Shown piece by piece: positions 35,445 through 43,705 of a stretch of 64,000 nucleotides of DNA. Source of the DNA: Scandinavium hiltneri (lineage in GTDB: Bacteria > Pseudomonadota > Gammaproteobacteria > Enterobacterales > Enterobacteriaceae); contig NZ_JALIGE010000065.1 of NCBI RefSeq assembly GCF_024764835.1, forward strand, positions 28,027 to 92,026. Direction: 5' to 3'. Position numbers and translations under genes: made by a program. Position 1 is the stretch's first letter; every line of letters begins with the position of its first letter. The notes beneath the pieces were generated by a model. The model ran no database searches. It was not told where the DNA came from and saw nothing but the letters and a program-made list of their open reading frames with translations.

Positions 35445-36016
35445 ACATGTTATCTCGTTGTCGGCAAGTTGCCAGTGCCGTGACCCTTACCGGTATACTG
35501 GTTTTTGCAGGATCTTGCCAGGCAGAGAGTGATTGTCAAATAACGTTATCTAAGCCTGTGATAGATTTGAAAACCTTGCGCAAGGATGAGGTCATTAAAT
35601 CTGCACAGGGCTGGAATCAGTTACAGGAGCAGGATATTAACGTGAGTGTGTTTTGTCCCACCTCACGAAATATGGCGGTCTTTTTCGGTGGCAGAGCGGG
35701 TGAGAAAGGGCGTTTTAAATTTGGTACTCAAAGTGGCCTGAGTGTGAACGTCAGTCACTTGACGCTGGATGGGCAGCGTTATGAGATTGCCCGCACCCAA
35801 TATCCCGGCAACTTTTCATCCTTCGACAGCGTGGCAGAAACACAGCAGATCCACAGCCAGCAAGGTATTATTGCGGTGTCGGGGAATGCAGTGGCTCCGG
35901 GTCAGCAAATGAATTTCACCCTGACACTGACACCATTACTCAAAGATGTGGAGTTTATGGTAACGGATAAGACAACCCTCTCGACCGGAATTACGCTGGC
36001 AGTCATCGATAACTAA
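35441..36016 (+). CDS. minor fimbrial subunit or tip adhesin
   Basis: 191 aa from ATG 35441; signal peptide ending SCQA, mature protein starting ESDCQITL. One cysteine pair (SDCQI and VFCPTS) and a C-terminal strand TGITLAVIDN resemble the DUF1120-type subunit at the start of the operon. Three in-frame ATGs (35435, 35441, 35447) follow AGGAGG; 35441 overlaps the usher stop as ATGA and has 9-nt spacing, so it is preferred. Last gene of the operon, ending 12 nt before the rhtB remnant. Confidence 0.75.
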   Translation: MNMLSRCRQVASAVTLTGILVFAGSCQAESDCQITLSKPVIDLKTLRKDEVIKSAQGWNQLQEQDINVSVFCPTSRNMAVFFGGRAGEKGRFKFGTQSGLSVNVSHLTLDGQRYEIARTQYPGNFSSFDSVAETQQIHSQQGIIAVSGNAVAPGQQMNFTLTLTPLLKDVEFMVTDKTTLSTGITLAVIDN

Positions 36017-36028
36017 CGCGCCTGCTGA

Positions 36029-36114
36029 TCACACATGGCGCGTTGATGTCAACAAGATGGCGGCCAGCATCGCATCGCCAATCACCACCATAATATCCAT
36101 CACTCAAAGGTCAT
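36029..36114 (-). pseudogene. rhtB: rhtB remnant (homoserine/homoserine lactone efflux), internally deleted
   Basis: On the minus strand ATG at 36114 begins MTFE, like RhtB MTLEWW, then the frame breaks. A second frame continues V-M-D-I-M-V-V-I-G-D-A-M-L-A, matching RhtB VVDIIVMIGYATLA. It runs straight into A-I-L-L-T-S-T-R-H-V and TGA at 36029-36031, matching the RhtB end ALLASARHA. Only 86 bp remain of about 620. The position between rhtC and pldB and the minus orientation are those of intact rhtB in E. coli. Alignment was done by eye from memory of the E. coli protein. Confidence 0.7.
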
Positions 36115-36224
36115 GAGACACTCCCGAGTAAACCATTTTTATGCCACAATACCCTACTGTGAAGGTGTTGTATGTCACGCTATTCAAAATACGCGCTTCC
36201 GCGCTGAACAGGGGTGGATAGCCG

Positions 36225-37217
36225 ATGTTTCGGCAGAAAATGGACTGGAAAACCAGAGAAAATGGGTTCGCCGCTTTCACGATGGGTCCGCTGAATAATT
36301 TCTGGCGCCAGCGTGAAGAAGCCGAATTTACAGGCGTGGATAACGTTCCGGTACGCTTCGTCCGCTTTCGCGCCAAAAAACACGACCGGGTGATTGTGGT
36401 GTGTCCGGGCCGAATCGAAAGCTACGTGAAGTATGCGGAACTGGCCTACGACTTGTTCTACAGCGGCTTCGATGTGCTGATTATCGATCACCGTGGGCAA
36501 GGGTTGTCCGGGCGAATGCTTGACGACAGCCATCGCGGCCACGTGGATAACTTCAGCGATTACGTCGACGACCTGGCCGCTTTCTGGGAACAGGAAGTCG
36601 CACCGGGGCCGTGGCGAAAACGTTATATCCTCGGGCACTCAATGGGCGGGGCCATTTCTACGCTGTTTTTACAGCGAAACCCAAAGCAGTGCGACGCGCT
36701 CGCGCTTTGTGCGCCAATGTTCGGTATCATCATGCGATTGCCTGACTGGATGGTGCGGCCAATTCTCGATTTCGCTGAGGGCCATCAGCGCATGAGAGAA
36801 AGCTACGCCATGGGAACCGGGCGCTGGCACGCGCTACCATTCAGCCTCAACATCCTGACCCATAGCCGGGAACGTTATCGGCGAAATCTGGGGTTCTATG
36901 CCGACAATCCGTATATTCGCGTTGGCGGACCGACTTACCATTGGGTACGGGAAGGGGTGATGGCCGGAGAGGAAATCCTGGCCGGTGTGGCGTTAGATGA
37001 CACCCCGACGTTGCTGATTCAGGCTGAAGAAGAAAAAGTCGTGGATAACCGTATGCACGGCCGTTATTGCGAACTCCGCGCCGCGGCGGGCAAGCCTTGT
37101 GAAGGTGTGAGTCCGCTTGTCATTCCCGGTGCTTATCATGAGATCCTTTTCGAAAAGGACGATATACGCTCAGTCGCACTCGAGACCATCGTCGAGTTTT
37201 ACGATCGACATAATTAA
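36225..37217 (+). CDS. pldB: lysophospholipase L2
   Basis: 330 aa, alpha/beta hydrolase (monoacylglycerol-lipase-like). MFRQKMDWKTRENGFAAFTMG at the N-terminus, nucleophile elbow GHSMGG (about residue 140), and the catalytic His in PGAYHEILFE near the C-terminus. About 10 residues shorter at the C-terminus than E. coli PldB. Forms an operon with yigL; in Salmonella the sRNA SgrS acts on a pldB-yigL processing product during sugar-phosphate stress. Confidence 0.94.
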   Translation: MFRQKMDWKTRENGFAAFTMGPLNNFWRQREEAEFTGVDNVPVRFVRFRAKKHDRVIVVCPGRIESYVKYAELAYDLFYSGFDVLIIDHRGQGLSGRMLDDSHRGHVDNFSDYVDDLAAFWEQEVAPGPWRKRYILGHSMGGAISTLFLQRNPKQCDALALCAPMFGIIMRLPDWMVRPILDFAEGHQRMRESYAMGTGRWHALPFSLNILTHSRERYRRNLGFYADNPYIRVGGPTYHWVREGVMAGEEILAGVALDDTPTLLIQAEEEKVVDNRMHGRYCELRAAAGKPCEGVSPLVIPGAYHEILFEKDDIRSVALETIVEFYDRHN

Positions 37218-37258
37218 TCCGGCGTTAGCGCCGCTCTTACCAGAGGTTTAATTCGTTT

Positions 37259-38065
37259 ATGTACCAGGTTGTTGCGTCTGATTTAGATGGTACGCTGCTC
37301 AATCCCGACCATCGTCTGTCCCCCTACACCAAAGAAACGCTGACCCTGCTGACCGAAAAAGGGGTGAACTTCGTTTTTGCGACTGGTCGTCACCACATTG
37401 ACGTTGGGCAGATCCGCGATGGCCTGGGTATCAAGGCATTCATGATCACCTCCAACGGTGCTCGCGTTCACGATACCGACGGCAATCTGGTGTTTGCCCA
37501 TAACCTCGATAGCGATATCGCTTCTGATCTGTTTGGCGTGGTGAATAACAATCCGGATATCGTGACCAACGTGTATCGCAACGACGAATGGTTCATGAAC
37601 CGCCATCGTCCGGAAGAGATGCGTTTCTTCAAGGAAGCGATTTTCAACTATTCGCTGTATGAACCGGGCCTGCTGGAAGCCGAAGGCGTCAGCAAAGTGT
37701 TCTTCACCTCTCTGGATCATGACATGCTGCTGCCATTAGAGCAGGCGATCAACGCTCGTTGGGGCGATCGCGTCAACGTGAGTTTCTCGACCCTGACCTG
37801 TCTGGAAGTGATGGCGGGCGGCGTCTCAAAAGGACATGCGCTGGAAGCGGTCGCGAAAATGATGGGCTACGGTCTGCCGGACTGCATCGCGTTTGGCGAC
37901 GGCATGAACGATGCTGAAATGCTCTCCATGGCGGGGAAAGGCTGCATCATGGATAACGCGCATCAGCGTCTGAAAGATTTGCATCCGGAACTGGAAGTGA
38001 TTGGTTCGAACGTGGATGACGCGGTACCGCATTATCTGCGCCGTCTGTATCTCAACCAGGCGTAA
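37259..38065 (+). CDS. yigL: pyridoxal phosphate / sugar phosphatase YigL
   Basis: 268 aa, Cof-type HAD phosphatase. Motif I ASDLDGTLLNPDH (residues about 6-18), motif II TSNGA, motif III lysine in GGVSKGHAL, motif IV FGDGMNDAEML. Dephosphorylates sugar phosphates and PLP. The 3' end overlaps the convergent EAL gene by 14 nt. Confidence 0.95.
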   Translation: MYQVVASDLDGTLLNPDHRLSPYTKETLTLLTEKGVNFVFATGRHHIDVGQIRDGLGIKAFMITSNGARVHDTDGNLVFAHNLDSDIASDLFGVVNNNPDIVTNVYRNDEWFMNRHRPEEMRFFKEAIFNYSLYEPGLLEAEGVSKVFFTSLDHDMLLPLEQAINARWGDRVNVSFSTLTCLEVMAGGVSKGHALEAVAKMMGYGLPDCIAFGDGMNDAEMLSMAGKGCIMDNAHQRLKDLHPELEVIGSNVDDAVPHYLRRLYLNQA

Positions 38066-38918
38066 CGCAACGCGATTCGCTCCAGTGTATAAAAGCCCTG
38101 CTTGTCAGGGCTTTACTGTATAACCAGCCCTGCGCGTATTTCACACCATGCGATTTCAGCCACGTGGCCTGTGCCTGCGTTTCAACCCCTTCCGCCAGCG
38201 GCTCCAGCGACAGTGACTGCGCCAGCGCGATAACCTGCGGTAGCAGGCTTTTCCCCGGCAAGGGATCGACCAGCGTTTTATCAATTTTGAGCATATCGAA
38301 GGTCATCGCCTGGAGATAATTCAGGTTCGCATAGCCACTGCCAAAATCGTCCAGATAAATGGCGTGTCCCGCCTGGCGATAGTGCTCGACCATCGGAGCG
38401 ATGGCGTCCGGGTCAACCATACTGCTTTCCGTCATTTCCAGCGTGATTTGCTGCGGACGAACGCCGTAGCCACGACACAGCATCGACAAATGCGCCAGCA
38501 GATCGGTGGATTGCAGATCGTCGGGTTCGACGTTAATGGAAACATACTGACCCGGATTCTGACGCAGCCATGCGCCGAGATCGTTAAGCACTTGCTCAAC
38601 CACCCACTCCGTCATCGTGCTCAGCAACTGTGTTTCACGGGCAAAAGGAATGAAGCTGTCCGGCGCCAGCAGTTTGCCGTTCGGCTGTGGCCAGCGCACC
38701 AGCGCTTCGGCTCCCACAACGCAGCCGCTGTCCAACAGAACGATAGGCTGATACCACATTTCCAGTTGTCGGGTGTGGATAGCCTGCTTCAGTCGCGCGC
38801 GTGAGGCGTTCAACTGGCGAAGAATCGAAGGAATAAAATTGCCGTCAGTCACAGGGTCCATCCTGAAAATGCTGCTGATGGGGGGAAGAGATTCAGTATT
38901 CCCCGAATTCCAACGCAT
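38052..38918 (-). CDS. stand-alone EAL-domain c-di-GMP phosphodiesterase
   Basis: 288 aa, essentially one EAL domain with no membrane segment, signal peptide or GGDEF domain. Catalytic residues look intact: EALVRW, SINVEPDDL, TLEMTESSM, DDFGSGYANL, the Lys in KIDKT and the Glu in EGVETQ. It should hydrolyse c-di-GMP if expressed. No good ribosome binding site is seen at ATG 38918; an in-frame ATG at 38861 is an alternative. Not present at this place in E. coli, where bioP follows yigL. Its last 14 nt overlap yigL, and its C-terminal codons run through the yigL terminator hairpin. Confidence 0.85.
   Translation of the reverse strand: MRWNSGNTESLPPISSIFRMDPVTDGNFIPSILRQLNASRARLKQAIHTRQLEMWYQPIVLLDSGCVVGAEALVRWPQPNGKLLAPDSFIPFARETQLLSTMTEWVVEQVLNDLGAWLRQNPGQYVSINVEPDDLQSTDLLAHLSMLCRGYGVRPQQITLEMTESSMVDPDAIAPMVEHYRQAGHAIYLDDFGSGYANLNYLQAMTFDMLKIDKTLVDPLPGKSLLPQVIALAQSLSLEPLAEGVETQAQATWLKSHGVKYAQGWLYSKALTSRAFIHWSESRCVTPG
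38092..38114 (+). terminator. yigL terminator inside the convergent EAL gene
   Basis: AAAGCCCTG, loop CTTGT, CAGGGCTTT, preceded by an A-rich stretch. It encodes part of the EAL protein C-terminus on the other strand. Confidence 0.6.
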
Positions 38919-39046
38919 AACTATCAGTAATGGACTAATTAGGGATGCGAAATAGCCGCTGTGGAATGTGAGTGTTTGTTATTTGTCCAGTTGTCAACCG
39001 AATACTCCGCTACAATGCCCGCAAACTATCCTGAGAGAGTCTCATC

Positions 39047-39946
39047 GTGGCGTTACTGATTATCACCACTGTTCTGTGGGCATTTTCCTTCAGCCTGATT
39101 GGCGAGTATCTGGCGGGCAGCGTCGACAGCTATTTTTCCGTGCTGATGCGCGTGGGCCTGGCAGCGCTGGTGTTCCTGCCATTCTTGCGGGCGCGCGCTC
39201 AATCGTTAAAAGTGCTGTTGATGTACATGCTGGTGGGCGCGATGCAGCTTGGGGTCATGTATCTGCTGTCGTTCCGGGCGTATCTCTACCTGACCGTGTC
39301 CGAATTTCTGCTGTTTACGGTGCTGACGCCGCTGTACATCACGCTGATTTACGACCTGATGAGCAAACGCAGGCTGCGCTGGGGTTATCTGCTGAGTGCC
39401 ATGCTGGCGGTGATTGGCGCGGCGATCATTCGCTATGACCACGTCAGCACGCATTTCTGGACCGGGCTGTTACTGGTGCAGCTATCGAATATCAGCTTTG
39501 CTATCGGGATGGTGGGCTACAAGCGCTTAATGGAAATCCACCCGATGCCGCAGCACAATGCCTTCGCCTGGTTTTATCTTGGCGCATTCATTGTGGCGCT
39601 GGTGGCGTGGTTTATGCTCGGAAATCCGGACAAGCTGCCGACGACAACGCTGCAATGGGGCATTCTGGCGTGGCTCGGCGTGGTGGCTTCAGGGCTGGGC
39701 TACTTCATGTGGAACTACGGCGCCACGCAGGTGGACGCCGGTACGCTTGGGATCATGAATAACATGCATGTGCCTGCCGGATTGCTGGTGAACCTGGCTA
39801 TCTGGCAACAGCAGCCGCACTGGCCGAGCTTTATTACAGGTGCGTTGGTGATTGTGGCTTCGCTGTGGGTCCATCGCCATTGGGTCGCTCCGCGCTCCGA
39901 ACAAACGGTAAATGATCGCAAGCGTGATTCCGCGTTGAGCGAATAA
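39047..39946 (+). CDS. bioP: biotin transporter BioP
   Basis: Also yigM; 299 aa, ten-helix EamA family protein that imports biotin in E. coli. MALLIITTVLWAFSFSLIGEYLAG at the start and VVASGLGYFMWNYGATQVDAG at about residue 210 are typical. The 3' end overlaps the convergent metR gene by 113 nt, as in E. coli. Confidence 0.95.
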   Translation: MALLIITTVLWAFSFSLIGEYLAGSVDSYFSVLMRVGLAALVFLPFLRARAQSLKVLLMYMLVGAMQLGVMYLLSFRAYLYLTVSEFLLFTVLTPLYITLIYDLMSKRRLRWGYLLSAMLAVIGAAIIRYDHVSTHFWTGLLLVQLSNISFAIGMVGYKRLMEIHPMPQHNAFAWFYLGAFIVALVAWFMLGNPDKLPTTTLQWGILAWLGVVASGLGYFMWNYGATQVDAGTLGIMNNMHVPAGLLVNLAIWQQQPHWPSFITGALVIVASLWVHRHWVAPRSEQTVNDRKRDSALSE

Positions 39947-40787
39947 ACGCTTCGGTGACCGGCTGGCGCTGCTCGCCATCACGCACGGCAGCGTACAGTC
40001 GGCTCCACAGACCTTCGCCCAGGGTTTTGGTCACGACCAGACCCTGGCGTTCAAAGCTCTCCACCACCCAATGCGGCAGGGCAGCAATGCCCATCCTGGC
40101 TGCAACCATCTGAATCAATAACAATGTGTTATCCACGCTTTTCAGCGAGGGGCTCACGCCTGCTGGCTGTAAAAAATGACGCCAGATATCGAGTCGGCTG
40201 CGCTGCACCGGGTAAATCAACAGTGATTCGCTGGCGATATCTTCCGGCGTGATACGGGCTTTCGCGGCCAGCGGATGATCGGGGGCCAGTACCAGCCGCA
40301 CTTCATAATCAAACATCGGCGAATAATGCAGACCGCTGCGCGGCAGAATGTCTGAGGTCAGCACGATATCCAGCCCGCCCTGCTGCAACGCAGGCTGCGG
40401 GTCGAAAGTTACCCCCGATTTGAAATCCATTTCCACCTGCGGCCAGCTCAAACGGAAGTTTTCCAGCGCGGGCGTCAGCCACTGAATACAGCTATGGCAC
40501 TCGATGGCTATCCGCAGCGTGGTCTGCTGCGGTTCATTGCAGGCCTGCAGCGCACGGCTAATCTGCGGCAGGACCTGATTAGCAAGCTGCAGCAGAATTT
40601 CGCCCTGCGGGGTAAAGCGCAGCGGCTGACTCTTACGGACAAATAGCCGGAAGCCAAGGCGCTGTTCCAGATCGCTGAATTGGTGAGAAAGCGCGGATTG
40701 CGTCTGGTGCAGCATGGCTGCCGCTGCTGCGAGCGATCCGCTATTCCGCAACGCCTGTAGCGTTTTCAGGTGTTTAATCTCGATCAT
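39834..40787 (-). CDS. metR: LysR-type regulator MetR
   Basis: 317 aa. Homocysteine-responsive activator of metE, metH and glyA. An N-terminal winged helix-turn-helix (SLAAAAAMLHQTQSALSHQFSDLEQRLG, residues about 18-45) precedes a LysR substrate domain. The start codon at 40787 lies within a TGAA-N5-TTCA motif, consistent with autoregulation. Divergent from metE. Confidence 0.96.
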   Translation of the reverse strand: MIEIKHLKTLQALRNSGSLAAAAAMLHQTQSALSHQFSDLEQRLGFRLFVRKSQPLRFTPQGEILLQLANQVLPQISRALQACNEPQQTTLRIAIECHSCIQWLTPALENFRLSWPQVEMDFKSGVTFDPQPALQQGGLDIVLTSDILPRSGLHYSPMFDYEVRLVLAPDHPLAAKARITPEDIASESLLIYPVQRSRLDIWRHFLQPAGVSPSLKSVDNTLLLIQMVAARMGIAALPHWVVESFERQGLVVTKTLGEGLWSRLYAAVRDGEQRQPVTEAFIRSTRNHACDHLPFVRSAERPNGDGPTAKPQSPTHL

Positions 40788-40799
40788 GAAAGTCCTTCA
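40787..40799. promoter_or_regulatory. MetR-type site TGAA-N5-TTCA
   Basis: Exact match to the MetR consensus, overlapping the metR start codon in the divergent metR-metE region, about 60 nt upstream of the metE -10. Confidence 0.65.
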
Positions 40800-40821
40800 C
40801 TTCGGCATGAATAAATTGCGC

Positions 40822-40874
40822 TTGAGGATCATACAGTACCTGCCAATTATAGATGTGTAAACATCCAGACGTCC
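40822..40874 (+). promoter_or_regulatory. metE promoter with MetJ met boxes
   Basis: TTGAGG (40822-40827), 18-nt spacer, ATTATA (40846-40851). Overlapping and following the -10 are three adjacent 8-nt met boxes at 40851, 40859 and 40867, matching AGACGTCT at 6, 5 and 7 of 8 positions. MetJ with S-adenosylmethionine would repress here. The last box abuts the ERIC element. Confidence 0.7.
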
Positions 40875-40998
40875 AAATTCGTCGTCTTTCAGGCCATAGC
40901 GGTGTTGGCTGCCCTCGCTCACCCCAGTCACTTACTTGAGTAAGCTCCTGGGGATGAGCTCACTTGCCGCCTGGCTCTGACCTGAAATCCATAGAATT
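40874..40998 (-). repeat. ERIC (IRU) element, copy 3, forming the metE leader
   Basis: Reverse orientation relative to copies 1 and 2. The core CACCCCAGTCACTTACTTGA and AAGCTCCTGGGGAT is well conserved and the ends are degenerate, so the ends are aligned by spacing to copy 4. It fills nearly the whole stretch between the met boxes and the metE ribosome binding site. Confidence 0.82.
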
Positions 40999-41016
40999 AA
41001 TAAAAGAGGAACGGCC

Positions 41017-43278
41017 ATGACAATCAAAAACCACACCCTGGGATTCCCGCGCGTCGGCCTTCGCCGTGAGCTGAAGAAAGCGCAAGAAAGTTACTGGGCG
41101 GGCAATTCCAGCCGCGATGAGCTGCTGGCGACCGGGCGTGAATTGCGCACCCGTCACTGGCAGCAGCAGAAAGAGGCTGGCGTGGATCTGCTGCCAGTGG
41201 GCGATTTCGCCTGGTACGACCATGTTCTGACCACCAGCCTGCTGCTGGGCAACGTGCCGGCTCGTCATCAGAACAAAGACGGCTCAGTGGATATCGACAC
41301 GCTGTTTCGTATCGGTCGTGGTCGGGCGCCTACCGGCGAACCGGCAGCGGCGGCAGAAATGACCAAATGGTTTAACACTAACTATCACTACATGGTGCCG
41401 GAGTTCAGCAAAGGGCAGGAATTCAAACTGACCTGGACCCAGTTACTGGATGAAGTGGACGAAGCACTGGCGCTGGGCCACAACGTGAAACCGGTGCTGC
41501 TTGGCCCGGTGACATACCTGTGGCTGGGTAAAGTGAAGGGCGAGCAGTTCGACCGTCTGAGCCTGCTGAAAGATATCCTGCCGGTTTACCAGCAGGTGCT
41601 GGCAGAACTGGCAAAGCGCGGCGTCGAGTGGGTACAAATCGACGAACCGATTCTGGTGCTGGAGCTGCCGCGTCCGTGGCTCGATGCGTTCCAGCCCGCT
41701 TACGATGCGCTGCAGGGTAAAACCAAACTGTTGCTGACCACCTATTTTGAAGGCGTGACGCCGAACCTGAACACCATCACTGCGCTGCCGGTGCAGGGTC
41801 TGCATGTCGATCTGGTGCACGGTAAAGATGACGTCGCTGAACTGCACAACCGCCTGCCAGCCGAATGGCTGTTGTCTGCGGGTCTGGTGAATGGCCGTAA
41901 CGTCTGGCGGGCCGATCTCACAGAGAAATACGCACACGTTAAAGACATCGTCGGCAAACGTGCGCTGTGGGTGGCCTCCTCTTGCTCACTGTTGCACAGC
42001 CCAATTGACCTGAGCGTGGAAACACGTCTCGATGCGGAAGTAAAAAGCTGGTTCGCCTTCGCGCTGCAAAAATGTGAAGAGCTGACCCTGCTGCGTGATG
42101 CGCTCAACAGCGGCGACACCGCAGCCATTGCTGACTGGAGCGCGCCGATTCAGGCTCGTCGCAACTCAAGCCGCGTACACAATGCCGCGGTAGAAAAACG
42201 CCTGGCAGCAATCACCGCCCAGGACAGCCAGCGTAATCGCCCGTATGCGGAACGTGCCGAGGCCCAGCGCGCACGCTTTAATCTGCCTGCATGGCCGACC
42301 ACCACCATCGGTTCTTTCCCGCAGACCACTGAAATTCGCGGCCTGCGCCTCGACTTCAAAAAAGGCAATCTCGATGCGGGCAACTACCGTACCGGTATAG
42401 CCGAACACATCAAACAGGCCATCGTTGAGCAGGAACGTCTGGGACTGGACGTGCTGGTGCACGGCGAAGCCGAACGTAACGACATGGTCGAATACTTTGG
42501 CGAGCATCTGGATGGTTTCGTTTTCACCCAAAATGGCTGGGTACAGAGCTACGGTTCCCGCTGCGTGAAGCCGCCGGTAGTGATTGGCGATATCAGCCGT
42601 CCGGAAGCGATCACCGTTGAGTGGGCGAAATACGCGCAGTCTCTGACCGATAAACCGGTGAAAGGCATGCTGACGGGCCCGGTGACAATTCTGTGCTGGT
42701 CGTTCCCGCGTGAAGACGTGACCCGCGAAACCATCGCCAAACAGATTGCCCTGGCGCTGCGTGATGAAGTGGCGGATCTGGAAGCCGCGGGTATCGGTAT
42801 CATCCAGATTGACGAACCGGCGCTGCGTGAAGGGCTGCCACTGCGTCAGAGCGACTGGGAAGCATACCTGGCGTGGGGCGTGGAAGCGTTCCGCATCAAC
42901 GCCGCGGTGGCGAAAGATGAAACGCAGATCCATACCCACATGTGTTACTGCGAGTTTAACGACATCATGGATTCCATCGCCGCGCTGGATGCCGACGTTA
43001 TCACCATCGAAACCTCGCGTTCAGATATGGAGCTGCTGGAATCGTTCGAAGAGTTCGAATATCCGAATGAAATCGGCCCGGGCGTGTATGACATTCACTC
43101 CCCGAACGTGCCAAGCGTTGAGTGGATTGAAGCGCTGCTGAAGAAAGCCGCTCAGCGCATTCCGGCCGAACGTCTGTGGGTTAACCCGGACTGCGGCCTG
43201 AAAACCCGCGGCTGGCCAGAAACCCGTGCCGCACTGGCGAACATGGTGAAAGCCGCGCAGAATTTGCGTCAGGCTTAA
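41017..43278 (+). CDS. metE: cobalamin-independent methionine synthase
   Basis: 753 aa. Transfers a methyl group from 5-methyltetrahydropteroyltri-glutamate to homocysteine. Zinc ligands are visible: His641 and Cys643 in HTHMCYC and the cysteine in NPDCGLKTR near residue 726. The N-terminal repeat domain starts LGFPRVGLRRELK. ATG 41017 follows AGAGGA with 7-nt spacing. Regulated by MetR and MetJ from the region at 40787-40874; the leader is an ERIC element. Confidence 0.97.
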   Translation: MTIKNHTLGFPRVGLRRELKKAQESYWAGNSSRDELLATGRELRTRHWQQQKEAGVDLLPVGDFAWYDHVLTTSLLLGNVPARHQNKDGSVDIDTLFRIGRGRAPTGEPAAAAEMTKWFNTNYHYMVPEFSKGQEFKLTWTQLLDEVDEALALGHNVKPVLLGPVTYLWLGKVKGEQFDRLSLLKDILPVYQQVLAELAKRGVEWVQIDEPILVLELPRPWLDAFQPAYDALQGKTKLLLTTYFEGVTPNLNTITALPVQGLHVDLVHGKDDVAELHNRLPAEWLLSAGLVNGRNVWRADLTEKYAHVKDIVGKRALWVASSCSLLHSPIDLSVETRLDAEVKSWFAFALQKCEELTLLRDALNSGDTAAIADWSAPIQARRNSSRVHNAAVEKRLAAITAQDSQRNRPYAERAEAQRARFNLPAWPTTTIGSFPQTTEIRGLRLDFKKGNLDAGNYRTGIAEHIKQAIVEQERLGLDVLVHGEAERNDMVEYFGEHLDGFVFTQNGWVQSYGSRCVKPPVVIGDISRPEAITVEWAKYAQSLTDKPVKGMLTGPVTILCWSFPREDVTRETIAKQIALALRDEVADLEAAGIGIIQIDEPALREGLPLRQSDWEAYLAWGVEAFRINAAVAKDETQIHTHMCYCEFNDIMDSIAALDADVITIETSRSDMELLESFEEFEYPNEIGPGVYDIHSPNVPSVEWIEALLKKAAQRIPAERLWVNPDCGLKTRGWPETRAALANMVKAAQNLRQA

Positions 43279-43280
43279 GT

Positions 43281-43382
43281 GCCGGGCTGCCTGGTGGCGC
43301 GATGCTTACCAGGCCTACAAAATCAATAGAGTGAGCAGGACTGTAGGTCTGGCAGGCGGAAACGCTGCCGGGCCTTTTTTTC
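43281..43382 (+). repeat. REP pair / terminator after metE
   Basis: Hairpin GCCTGGT with ACCAGGC (43289-43314), a second hairpin around GGCAGGCG-GAAA-CGCTGCC (43351-43369), and an outer pairing of CCTACA with TGTAGG. It ends in GGCC followed by seven T, so it can terminate metE transcripts. Confidence 0.75.
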
Positions 43383-43441
43383 TGAAACGTGCTCGCAAAA
43401 CGGAAAGCAACTCGGATGCAACGCGTAAAACCGCTATCTTT

Positions 43442-43691
43442 ATAACCATGATGTTCGTAAGGTTATGACGTTGCGGTCAATCCCGCAGCCGGGCGTAGGA
43501 ACCCGTGTATCTGCATGATGATGCATATTTTATGTGTCAGGCCAACGCACATCACAGTAAACTCTCTGGTGACGCTGGCGGGGCAACCGAAAGGTTGGCC
43601 GGGTCCATGTATGCCGGTATTCCTACCCCCGTCAGCGTCACCACCTGTGAGTGTAGGAACTCCAGTGGTGGCTTCTCCAATACATACATGG
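43442..43691 (+). ncRNA. highly structured leader or small RNA upstream of an orphan gene
   Basis: 250 nt dense in complementary segments. Small hairpins: ATAACC/GGTTAT (43442-43466), TGCGG/CCGCA (43472-43487), CGGG/CCCG (43490-43505), TGCAT-GATG-ATGCA (43512-43525), ATGTG/CACAT (43532-43551). Main stem: 16 consecutive pairs between 43568-43583 and 43627-43642, one of them G-U. It encloses CAACC-GAAA-GGTTG (43584-43597) and CCGG/CCGG (43599-43617). The loop of the latter, CCATGTATG (43605-43613), is complementary to CATACATGG (43683-43691), which touches the GGAAG ribosome binding site of the next gene. CCACC/GGTGG (43641-43671) is a further stem, competing for two bases. No Rfam family is recognised. 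Confidence 0.6.
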
Positions 43692-43705
43692 AAGCTACCT
43701 TATGA
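43505..43705 (+). other. short open frame across the structured RNA, doubtful coding
   Basis: 66 codons, ending in ATGA overlap with the 43702 gene. The later part reads GIPTPVSVTTCECRNSSGGFSNTY, a pattern I associate with small phage or satellite (Ash/Icd-like) annotations. Because the same bases form the long stem, the open frame may be a by-product of RNA structure. A 5-codon in-frame ATG start (43688) would also reach the same stop and could couple translation. Confidence 0.3.

Noticed and set aside
39000..39046. BirA operator before bioP
   Set aside because: A TTGTCAACC half-site is present but no GGTTTACAA partner at the required spacing.
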